Source: JBJHBY01 sp050485745 (GTDB lineage Bacteria > Pseudomonadota > Gammaproteobacteria > Pseudomonadales > CAMLJR01). Taken from it: 34,963 nucleotides of DNA. Below are positions 15,273 through 22,476 of the stretch, piece after piece; position 1 is the stretch's first letter, and every line of letters begins with the position of its first letter. The DNA is taken from contig JBJHBY010000006.1 in NCBI GenBank assembly GCA_050485745.1, forward strand, positions 1 through 34,963. The letters run 5' to 3'. A program made the translations under genes and the position numbers. Below the pieces are notes generated by a model that was given only the letters and a program-made list of their open reading frames with translations, was not told the DNA's origin and ran no database searches.

Positions 15273-16499
15273 TCATTGGTTGCCCGAGGGAATCTGGTTG
15301 AAGGGCATGCCCTTATCCGCCCGCGGCTCCTGCGGCAGCCCCAGCACCTGCTCGGCGATGATGTTGCGCATCACCTCGTCGGTACCGCCAGCCAGGCGAA
15401 TACCGGGCGCGAACAGCAGGGCGCGCTGGAAATGCGCCCGCGCCGCACTGAGTTCCTCATCCACCACCAGGCCGCCCTGGTCCAGCAACTGCAGGGTGAA
15501 GTTGGCGATATCCTGGTTCATCACCGCACCGACCAGCTTGCCCAGGGAAGCCTCCGCGCCGGGCATTCCTCCCTGTGATACCGCGGTCAGCATGCGCGCC
15601 GTCGCCGCCTTGATACCTGCGTGCTGGCAGTACCAGTGCGCCAGACGCTCGCGCACCAGCGGATCCTCGCGCAGGGGCTGACCGTTCAGCTCCAGGCTGG
15701 AAACCAGCTCCAGGAACTCAGGAAAGCCATCGGGCTGCACCCCGGAAATCGCCAGACGCTCGTTCATCAGCACGGTCAGGGCGCCGCCCCAACCACCGCC
15801 GACCTCACCCAGACGCTGCGCGTCGGGAATCACCGCATCATTGAAGAAGACTTCATTGAAGTGCTGGCCGCCATCCATCTGCCGGATGGGGCGGACCTCA
15901 ACACCGGGCTGGCGCATGTCGATGAAGAACAGGGTCATGCCCTTGTATTTGGACACGGTCGGATCGGTGCGGCACAGGATCACGCCGTAGTCGGAAAACT
16001 GGGCCCCGGAGGTCCAGATCTTCTGACCGTTGATGATCCAGTTGCCATCGCGCAGTTCAGCCCGGGTACGCAGGCCGGCCACATCGGAACCCGCGGAGGG
16101 TTCGCTGAACAACTGGCACCAGACGTCCTCGGCACTGGCCATGCGTGGCAGCAGCTCGCGCTTCTGTTCCTCGCTGGCGAAGGCCATCAGTGCCGGGCCA
16201 CAGTTGCCCTGGCCAATCACGAAGTAGCCATCGGGCTCGTCGAAGGCCGCAACCTCCTGCTTCCAGATCACCGAGTGGATCTGGCTGAGCCCCGCACCGC
16301 CGTATTCCCGCGGCCAGGTCAGGCAGGCATAGCCCGCGTCAAAGACCTTTTTGTACCAGGCCTTGGCGCGCTCGTACTGCGCCTCCTGATCTGAGCCGCT
16401 GCGGTATTCCCCCGCGACCTTTGGACGGGCATTGGCCCGCAGCCAGGCGCGGATCTCGGTGCGGAATATGGCTTGTTCGGCGGTATCCCTGAAGTCCAT
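15273..16499 (-). CDS. acyl-CoA dehydrogenase, catalytic (alpha) subunit, second pair
   Basis: A 408-residue acyl-CoA dehydrogenase. Domain landmarks are WPREYGGAGL (62-71), LFSEPSAGSDVAGL (130-143), KIWTSGAQ (160-167) and the C-terminal LAGGTDEVMRNIIAEQVLGL. As in the first pair, the C-terminal glutamate of MCAD is missing (AGGTDE), and Glu247 in MNER lies at the alternative catalytic position, the same residue number as the proposed base of FadE26/ChsE4. The ATG at 16499 has GGGGGAG upstream; the frame is open much further but overlaps the preceding gene. It follows the beta subunit by 13 bases. Likely acts on branched, steroid-derived or other bulky acyl-CoAs (inference). Confidence 0.92.
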   Translation of the reverse strand: MDFRDTAEQAIFRTEIRAWLRANARPKVAGEYRSGSDQEAQYERAKAWYKKVFDAGYACLTWPREYGGAGLSQIHSVIWKQEVAAFDEPDGYFVIGQGNCGPALMAFASEEQKRELLPRMASAEDVWCQLFSEPSAGSDVAGLRTRAELRDGNWIINGQKIWTSGAQFSDYGVILCRTDPTVSKYKGMTLFFIDMRQPGVEVRPIRQMDGGQHFNEVFFNDAVIPDAQRLGEVGGGWGGALTVLMNERLAISGVQPDGFPEFLELVSSLELNGQPLREDPLVRERLAHWYCQHAGIKAATARMLTAVSQGGMPGAEASLGKLVGAVMNQDIANFTLQLLDQGGLVVDEELSAARAHFQRALLFAPGIRLAGGTDEVMRNIIAEQVLGLPQEPRADKGMPFNQIPSGNQ

Positions 16500-16512
16500 G
16501 ATCGGCTCCCCC

Positions 16513-17631
16513 TCAGGCCTGGCCGGCCGCCAGCAGGCGGTCCACCAGACGGTTCTTCCAGCCGGGCGCGGCGCCCAGCACCAGAGCCAGGTGCTGCGCC
16601 CGGCGGTAATACAGATGGCAGTCGAACTCCCAGGTGAAGCCCATGCCACCATGGGCCTGGATGTTCTCCTTCGATGCGAAATGGAAGGCGTCGATAGCAC
16701 TGACGCGTGCGGTGGCCGCGGCCAGTGGCAGCTCATCGCTGCCAGAGCTCAAGGCCCAGGCGCCGTAGTAAGCATTGGAGCGAGCCAGCTCGATACCGAC
16801 GAACATATCCGCCAGCTTGTGCTTGATCGCCTGGAAGGAGGCGACCTGACGGCCGAAGGCATAACGGTTGCCAGTGTATTCGCGGGCCATGTGCAGGCTG
16901 GCCTCGGCGCCACCCACCTGCTCGAAGGCCACCAGCACCGCGGCACGGTCATACACTGCAGCGAGCAGCGCGGCACCCTGGCCAGGCTCGCCCAGGCGCT
17001 CCGCGTCGGCATTCCGGAAACCGAGCTTCGCCAACTTGCGCGAGGGGTCGATGGCGGTCAGTGCTTCGTTGCTGATACCGCCCTCGCCAGCATTCACCAG
17101 AAACAGGGAATAGCCGTCCACACCCGCTTCGGTGGCGGCGACCACGACCAGATCGGCGCAAGCCCCGTCGACGACAGGCCACTTTTCACCACTGACGCGC
17201 CCCGACTCGAAGCGTGTCTCCAGGCCTTGCTGCGCCAGCTCTCCATGGCCCTCGACCGCGGCCAGGCAGCCGATGCACTCCCCGCTGGCCAGCCGCGGCA
17301 GCCAGCGCGCCTTCTGCCCGTCGCTGCCCGCCAGCAACAGCAGTTCCGCCGCCAGATAGACGGAGGACGCGAATGGCAGGGGCGCGGCGGCACGGCCCAG
17401 TTCCTCGGCAATCACGCAGAGTTCCAGATAGCCCAGCCCCAGGCCGCCCCACTCCTCGGGAATGGCCGTCGCCGGCCAGCCCAGCTCCGCGACCTGGCGC
17501 CACAACCCGGCGTGGTGGGTTTGTTCGCTCTCCAGTACCTCGCGCACCTGTTGCGGCGTGCATTGTTCCGAAAGGAATTCCCGCGCCTGGCTCTGGATGA
17601 AGCGCTGCTCCTGGGAGAAGTCGAAGTTCAT
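16513..17631 (-). CDS. acyl-CoA dehydrogenase, FAD-binding (beta) partner subunit, second pair
   Basis: A 372-residue homologue with the helical N-terminal domain (IPEEWGGLGLGYLEL), a reduced middle domain and the C-terminal helical domain with RYAFGRQVASFQAIKHKLAD and IQAHGGMGFTWEFD. Neither catalytic-glutamate position is filled: helix G reads YDRAAVLVA and the C-terminus ends without an EGT motif. This is the signature of the non-catalytic partner in heteromeric acyl-CoA dehydrogenases. Here the beta gene precedes the alpha gene, the reverse of the pair at 2566-4929. The Shine-Dalgarno before the ATG at 17631 is weak. The operon starts just downstream of a MITE-like element. Confidence 0.9.
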   Translation of the reverse strand: MNFDFSQEQRFIQSQAREFLSEQCTPQQVREVLESEQTHHAGLWRQVAELGWPATAIPEEWGGLGLGYLELCVIAEELGRAAAPLPFASSVYLAAELLLLAGSDGQKARWLPRLASGECIGCLAAVEGHGELAQQGLETRFESGRVSGEKWPVVDGACADLVVVAATEAGVDGYSLFLVNAGEGGISNEALTAIDPSRKLAKLGFRNADAERLGEPGQGAALLAAVYDRAAVLVAFEQVGGAEASLHMAREYTGNRYAFGRQVASFQAIKHKLADMFVGIELARSNAYYGAWALSSGSDELPLAAATARVSAIDAFHFASKENIQAHGGMGFTWEFDCHLYYRRAQHLALVLGAAPGWKNRLVDRLLAAGQA

Positions 17632-17783
17632 GGCTGGTCTCGGTCAACGGCCGGCCCCGCGAGGCCGGAGGGAATCGGGAAGCCGGAGAGTATCCCGCCC
17701 CGGGCCGCTATCCAATGACCGGACAAGCCACACTGCGCTGGCAAAACCGGCCAGGCCGGAGAAATTTCAGGCATTATGTGGTC

Positions 17784-18009
17784 TTAGCCCGTATATCTCA
17801 CCGATTCGGAGATCAGGGAGCTTTCAAGGGGGTGTGGTGGAAAAGGCTGCGCCGTTTTCCACCCTACGCTTGATGGCTGTGATGCGAGTGGGTCAAGTAG
17901 GGTGGACAACGGCGCAGCCTTGTCCACCAAACCACACGACACCGCCACGATGAACCCCCTGGACACCGCCACGATGTCCCCCGGGACATCGGTGAGATAT
18001 CCGGGTTAA
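17784..18009 (-). mobile_element. MITE-like element, copy B, with 20-bp terminal inverted repeats
   Basis: The gene-free stretch 17632-18090 holds a 226-bp element bounded by near-perfect terminal inverted repeats: TTAGCCCGTATATCTCACCG at 17784-17803 and its inverse at 17990-18009 (18 of 20 bases matching). Inside are the segment CGATTCGGAGATCAGGGAGC, two facing 26-bp REP-like palindromes (17835-17860 and 17902-17927), and a 15-base direct repeat (CACCGCCACGATG core) present twice near 17939-17975. The element is the inverse of copy A at 6199-6432. No open frame of note lies inside. I see nothing else in 17632-17783 beyond upstream sequence of the acyl-CoA dehydrogenase operon. Confidence 0.8.
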
Positions 18010-18090
18010 ACGTGTCCCGGACAGAGGACTCCAAACCGCTTCCGTTCAGCAGGCTTTAGAACACGCCCCCACCCGCCTATGGAGACACCC

Positions 18091-18819
18091 ATGAAAACAA
18101 CCATTCCTGCTCCGCGCTCCCCACTCGCCCTGCTGGTTCTGCTGGCCCTGGCCGGCGCACTGGCGGCCTGCAGCCCGCCCCCTGCGGGCCAGGCAGCGGA
18201 GCCCCGCAGCATCAGCGTGCGTGGCGAGGGTGAGGTTCGCGCCGTGCCCGACCTGGTGATCCTCAGTGTGCAGGTCAGTGCCACAGCCGAGCGCCTGGGC
18301 GAGGCCCAGGCCGAGGTCGATGCCATCGGTGGCCGCGTACTCCAGGCCGCCAACGCTGCCGGCGTCGCCGAGGACGACGTCAAGGCGTCGCGGATCCAGG
18401 CCGCGCCGGAGTACGAATGGCAAGAGGGCCGTCGCATCCTGCGCGGCCAGCAGGTGAGTCGCGACTTCGAGATCACCCTGCGTGACGCGCAGCGCTACGG
18501 CGAGCTGGTGGACGCCCTGCTGGCAGCGGACATCACCCGTCTTGGCAGCGTGCGCTTCGATTTTTCGGAGCGTGGTGCCCTGCAGCGCGAGGCGGAGACC
18601 CTGGCGGCACTGGCCGCACGGGAGCAGGCCTCACACCTGGCACAGACCCTGGGCGCTCGCCTGGGCCCGGTGCTGCGTATCCAGGCGGACCACCATGGAG
18701 CGGCACCGATGCTGCGCATGGAGGCCATGGCGGCGGACAGCCGCGCCGCGGCACCGCTGAAGGTCGGCCCGGAGACAGTATCCAGCAGCCTGCAGGTAGT
18801 GTTCTCCCTCAAGGATTGA
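18091..18819 (+). CDS. SIMPL-domain (DUF541) lipoprotein
   Basis: A 242-residue exported protein. An N-terminal hydrophobic signal ends in a lipobox LAA-Cys27. The mature part carries the SIMPL/DUF541 domain: 'SISVRGEGEVRAVPDLVILSV' (cut: SISVRGEGEV then RAVPDLVILSV), a long helix with 'AEVDAIGGRVLQAANAAGV', and 'YEWQEGRRILRGQQVSRDFEI' (in two parts). Family members such as E. coli YggE are periplasmic and linked to oxidative-stress protection, with unclear chemistry. The ATG at 18091 is preferred over the in-frame ATG at 18079, because GGAG at 18081-18084 is well spaced for it. It stands alone between a MITE and a large inverted repeat. Confidence 0.88.
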   Translation: MKTTIPAPRSPLALLVLLALAGALAACSPPPAGQAAEPRSISVRGEGEVRAVPDLVILSVQVSATAERLGEAQAEVDAIGGRVLQAANAAGVAEDDVKASRIQAAPEYEWQEGRRILRGQQVSRDFEITLRDAQRYGELVDALLAADITRLGSVRFDFSERGALQREAETLAALAAREQASHLAQTLGARLGPVLRIQADHHGAAPMLRMEAMAADSRAAAPLKVGPETVSSSLQVVFSLKD

Positions 18820-18841
18820 GAGCCTCTTAGCCTTGCTCGGC

Positions 18842-18949
18842 CAGCACCCTGGGAGGCTACACTCGAGACACGCCGTGAACCCGTCCATGGGGGCTCGACG
18901 GCGCCATCCCTGGCGCCGACGGTCTCGAATGCTCCCTCCCAGGATGCTG
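18842..18949. repeat. 108-bp imperfect palindromic intergenic element
   Basis: Arms 18842-18869 and 18922-18949 are inverted copies matching at 23 of 28 positions (outer CAGCA-CCTGGGAGG, inner TCGAGAC). Inside is a second hairpin, GGCGCCA/TGGCGCC near 18900-18917. The element fills the space between the convergent SIMPL and OYE genes, so it may act as a bidirectional terminator. Its regular build suggests a dispersed repeat family. I see no gene in 18820-19034. Confidence 0.7.
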
Positions 18950-19034
18950 ACCTGCCGGCGGAGCAAGGGCGACTATCAAGTCGTTCAGAATGACGGGATG
19001 GTAATCAGGTGCTCAGGTTATCAACCCGGCAGCT

Positions 19035-20135
19035 TCACCCCATGTCGACAGCGGGCTGGTCACTGTAGCCGGTGTGGTCGCCACCGTACCAGAGGGTGGG
19101 ATCGACCGGGGGATTTGGCTCGATCCCTCGCTGCCAGCGCTGCACCAGGTCGGGGGTGGAGATCAGTGGCCGGCCAACCGCGATGGCACTGGCGTGACCA
19201 CTGGCCAGCGCCCGCCGGGCCGCCTCGCAATCGTACTGCCCATTGACCACGTAGGCGCCACCATACAACGCACGCAACTCATCGGAGCGGTAGCCGAAAT
19301 CGAGCTCCGCATCGCTGGCGGTCGCCGGGTCCAGCCCGCGCTCCACAATTTCCAGAAACGCCAGGCCACGCCGCCCCAGTTCGGTGACCGCGTGGAAGAA
19401 CAGCGGCCGGGGGTCGCTGTCGCTGCAGTCGAAGGTGTTGGTGAAGGGCGACAGCCGCACCGACACGCGCTCCGCACCAATGGCCGCGCAGACTGCGTCG
19501 GTGACCTCCAGCAGGAAGCGGCAGCGGTTCTCCACGCTGCCGCCGTAGGCATCCTCGCGGCGGTTGACGCCGTCACGCAGGAACTGGTCGATGAGGTAGC
19601 CGTTGGCGGCGTGGATCTGCACGCCGTCAAAGCCCGCGGCGATCGCGTTCTCCGCGCCCCGCCGATACTGGGCCACCACCTCCGGGATTTCCGCCAGGGC
19701 CAGGGCTCGCGGCGTGCTGCAGGCCTCGTAGCCATTGGCGGTGAAGGTGTGGGCATTGGCCTGCACCGCGGAGGCGGACACGGGCGGCTCACCACCATGA
19801 AAACTGCTGTGCGACACGCGCCCGACATGCCAGATCTGCAACATGATGCGCCCTCCCGCCGCGTGCACCGCATCGGTCACCTGGCGCCAGCCGGCGATCT
19901 GCTCCGCTGTGTGGATGCCCGGCGTCGAGATGGAACCGATACCCTGCTCCGACACCTGGGTCGCCTCGGTGATGATCAGGCCGCAGCCGGCGCGCTGGGC
20001 ATAGTAATCGGCCATGATCGCCGTGGGCACACGCTGCGGCGCGCGGGCACGGGTCATCGGGGCCATCATCACGCGATTGTTCAGCTCGAGTGCGCCCAGG
20101 GTCAGGGGTTCAAAGAGCGGGCTTGCAAGTGACAT
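19035..20135 (-). CDS. old yellow enzyme-family alkene reductase (NemA-like)
   Basis: A 366-residue FMN TIM-barrel ene-reductase using NAD(P)H to reduce activated C=C bonds (enones, nitro-olefins, possibly nitrate esters). Landmarks are APMTRARA (25-32), LQIWHVGRVSH (99-109), the substrate-anchoring His175-Asn178 pair and proton donor Tyr180 in IHAANGYLIDQF, then DGVNRREDAYGGSVENR, and GRPLIS near the phosphate-binding end. The length is standard for the family. GGGAG precedes the ATG. It is 57 bases downstream of the enoyl-CoA hydratase-like gene on the same strand, so probably in one operon. An XenB/NemA-like function is likely; physiological substrate unknown. Confidence 0.93.
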   Translation of the reverse strand: MSLASPLFEPLTLGALELNNRVMMAPMTRARAPQRVPTAIMADYYAQRAGCGLIITEATQVSEQGIGSISTPGIHTAEQIAGWRQVTDAVHAAGGRIMLQIWHVGRVSHSSFHGGEPPVSASAVQANAHTFTANGYEACSTPRALALAEIPEVVAQYRRGAENAIAAGFDGVQIHAANGYLIDQFLRDGVNRREDAYGGSVENRCRFLLEVTDAVCAAIGAERVSVRLSPFTNTFDCSDSDPRPLFFHAVTELGRRGLAFLEIVERGLDPATASDAELDFGYRSDELRALYGGAYVVNGQYDCEAARRALASGHASAIAVGRPLISTPDLVQRWQRGIEPNPPVDPTLWYGGDHTGYSDQPAVDMG

Positions 20136-20192
20136 CGGGTTCTCCCATATCAGGGTGGTAACAAGGCTGGCCGCGCGGGCCTGCCCTGTCGT

Positions 20193-21299
20193 TCAGAGGT
20201 CCGCCAGGGGATGCGGGGCATCGCCCCAGGGCGGCTGGAAATGAGCCTCGACCCAGGCATCGCTGACCGCTGCGAGGTGATCGGGGCTGAAGGCGGGGCT
20301 GCGATCCTTGTCCACCAGCAGGGCACGCACGCCCTCGGCAAAGTTCACCCGCTGCACGCAGTTGATCGACAGGATCAGCTCGAGCTGGAAGGCCTCGCGC
20401 AGGGACAGGTATCGACCGCGCCGCAACTGTTCGTCAATCAGCCGGATGGTGGTCGGGCACCCCGACGCCAGGGTCCGGGCCGCTTTCTGCAACCAGGGGT
20501 CGTCACCGTCATATGCGGTGATCTGCGCCACAACCTGGGCGAGGTCGTCGCCATCCGTCACCTGGTCGATCCAGTCCCGGTGCTCACGCACCGGGCTGTG
20601 CGGGCACGCCGCGGCGGAGCGCTGCCCGAAATCGCGCAGCACGCATCGCAGCAAGCCCTCGTCATGGCCGTGGTCACCGCTCCAGCTCGCCGCGCACAGG
20701 GCGGCGATCACCGCGTCATAATGGGCATGCTCGATAAAGCGGTCCGCCAACCCCAGGTAAAGCGCATCGGCTGCATTGATCGCCGCCCCGGTCAGGGCCA
20801 GGAACAGCCCGGTGCGCCCCGGTGTGCGATTGAGAAAGAAGGTGCCGCCGACATCCGGGTACAGGCCGATGGTGACCTCCGGCATGGCCATGCGCGTGCT
20901 CTCGGTAACCACACGCTGACTGCCGCCACAGAGAATGCCCAGGCCGCCGCCCATCACCACGCCATGCCCCCAGACCATCACGGGCTTGGCATAAGTGTGG
21001 ATCAGGTAGTCCAGGCGATATTCCCGTTCGAAGAAGCGCGCCGCGTAATCGTCCCCCACCAGCCCTGATTCGCGCAGGCGCACCACATCGCCGCCAGAGC
21101 ACAGGGCGCGGTCTCCCGCTCCCCGGATCACCACACAGGCCACGGCGGGATCAACCGCCCAGTCGCGCAACTGCCGGTCCAGGCGCTCGACCATTTCCAG
21201 GGTCAGTGCGTTCAGGGTTGCTGGCACGCTCAGCGTAGCAATGGCGAGCTGCCGCCCCCCTGTCGACGACAGTGTTTCGAAACACACGGGCTCGGACAT
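20193..21299 (-). CDS. enoyl-CoA hydratase/isomerase family, 3-hydroxyisobutyryl-CoA hydrolase type
   Basis: A 368-residue crotonase-fold enzyme with the ECH_2 C-terminal extension typical of 3-hydroxyisobutyryl-CoA hydrolase (valine breakdown) and related hydratases. Oxyanion-hole segment CSGGD at 67-71, GGGLGI at 117-122, and the hallmark MPEVTIGLYPDVGG with Glu141 and Asp149 spaced eight apart, as in the active site of the human enzyme. ATG 21299 with GAGGAG five bases upstream is chosen; an in-frame GTG two codons earlier is too close to the Shine-Dalgarno. It leads the OYE gene. Hydrolysis of a 3-hydroxyacyl-CoA is the best guess; a hydratase role cannot be excluded. Confidence 0.88.
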   Translation of the reverse strand: MSEPVCFETLSSTGGRQLAIATLSVPATLNALTLEMVERLDRQLRDWAVDPAVACVVIRGAGDRALCSGGDVVRLRESGLVGDDYAARFFEREYRLDYLIHTYAKPVMVWGHGVVMGGGLGILCGGSQRVVTESTRMAMPEVTIGLYPDVGGTFFLNRTPGRTGLFLALTGAAINAADALYLGLADRFIEHAHYDAVIAALCAASWSGDHGHDEGLLRCVLRDFGQRSAAACPHSPVREHRDWIDQVTDGDDLAQVVAQITAYDGDDPWLQKAARTLASGCPTTIRLIDEQLRRGRYLSLREAFQLELILSINCVQRVNFAEGVRALLVDKDRSPAFSPDHLAAVSDAWVEAHFQPPWGDAPHPLADL

Positions 21300-21398
21300 G
21301 AACACTCCTCGAAATCCGGTTCAGGATAGTGAAACGGGGCCAGGAATCATGAGCGTGGCACATCCCTGCGCCGCATTAACCCGACGAACGGAGGTCGC

Positions 21399-22259
21399 TC
21401 AGGCAATCTTTTCGATCAGCGGCGCGAAGCGGTCCAGCATCGGCATGATCTGATCGGGCTTGTCCCACATGTCAACGGCCACACCAACGATGACGCGCTC
21501 CACACCGGCATCGCGGAATTCCAGCAGCTTGTCGAGATCCGGGGTGATCATGGTCTGCACGGTGATCGGTACGTCTTCCGGCCGACGCCCGGCCTCGGCC
21601 ACCAGAGTGCGGAAGTCGGTCAGTGCCCTGGCGACATCAGGCAACCCGATATCCACCGGCATCCAGCCATCCGACCACTGCGCCGCGTGGCGCATACCCA
21701 TCGGCCCCATGGCACCGAACACGATGGGCGGGCCAGGGCGCTGCAGCGGTTTGGGTTCGAACCAGACCGGGTCGAAATCGATGTACTCACCGTGATACTC
21801 CGGTGCCTCGTCGCGCCACAGGGTGCGGGTAGCGGCGACGGTTTCGCGCATCACGCCATAGCGCTTGCCCCAGGGAAGGCGGCTGACGTTGGCGAACTCC
21901 TCCTCGTTCCAGCCCACACCGGTACCGATCAGCACGCGTCCACCGGAAAGACGATCGAGGCTGGCGATGGTTTTGGCTTGGGAGAACAGCTCCCGCTCCA
22001 TCAACAGGGCGATACCCGTGCCCAGTTTCAGATGCGTGGTGGCCGCCGCCGCGGTCGCCAGCGAGACGTAGGGATCCATCATCGACTTGTAGGGCTCGGG
22101 CAGCTCACCGCCCGCGGGATAGGGCGTCTTGCGCGAGCGCGGGATATGGCTGTGCTCGCCATACCAGAGCGACTCAAAACCGCGCGCCTCCAGGGCCCGC
22201 GCCAGTTCGGCGGGGGACGGGTCGTGGGGGGTGTTCATCGAGCTGAAGCCTAAGTGCAT
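21399..22259 (-). CDS. LLM-class flavin-dependent oxidoreductase (F420-like subgroup)
   Basis: A 286-residue luciferase-like TIM-barrel protein. The N-terminus MHLGFSSMN, 'FESLWYGEHSHIP' with Gly34-Glu35-His36, 'LGTGIALLMERELFSQAKTI' and 'LSGGRVLIGTGVGWNEEEF' are the usual LLM blocks, closest in style to the TIGR03619 F420-dependent group. F420 use in this organism is not implied; many such proteins bind FMN. It is only distantly related to the LLM protein at 5166. GGAG precedes the ATG. It lies between the HIBYL-CoA hydrolase-like gene and the KstD-like gene, all on the minus strand. Substrate unknown. Confidence 0.88.
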   Translation of the reverse strand: MHLGFSSMNTPHDPSPAELARALEARGFESLWYGEHSHIPRSRKTPYPAGGELPEPYKSMMDPYVSLATAAAATTHLKLGTGIALLMERELFSQAKTIASLDRLSGGRVLIGTGVGWNEEEFANVSRLPWGKRYGVMRETVAATRTLWRDEAPEYHGEYIDFDPVWFEPKPLQRPGPPIVFGAMGPMGMRHAAQWSDGWMPVDIGLPDVARALTDFRTLVAEAGRRPEDVPITVQTMITPDLDKLLEFRDAGVERVIVGVAVDMWDKPDQIMPMLDRFAPLIEKIA

Positions 22260-22302
22260 GGGGGACTCCGTGTTGGACGAGTGGAATGGTGGTGTCGGGC
22301 GC

Positions 22303-22457
22303 TAGACGCGAGAGGCAAGACGCGAAACGCGAGGTGCGGAGGCCCTGCTTCCTCGACTGCAGATGGCTGAGCTCCGGCCCTCATTTCGCATCTCGCGGCT
22401 CGCATCTGGCACCTGGCGTCTTGCGTCTCGCGTCTCGCGTCTCGCGTCTAGCGTCTA
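22303..22457. repeat. facing heptamer arrays (5 plus 10 units of GCGTCTN type)
   Basis: Between the KstD-like and LLM genes, five heptamers of the TAGACGC/AAGACGC/GAAACGC type (22303-22337) face ten of the complementary type (22388-22457): GCATCTC, GCGGCTC, GCATCTG, GCACCTG, GCGTCTT, GCGTCTC three times and GCGTCTA twice. A 50-base spacer separates them. The arms are partly self-complementary (GCTAGACGC with GCGTCTAGC). Unlike the other two loci, both flanking genes run the same way here, so it lies at the 3' end of KstD-like and before LLM, and may split the two transcripts. Confidence 0.82.
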
Positions 22458-22476
22458 GCGTTATACATCTCCCCCC

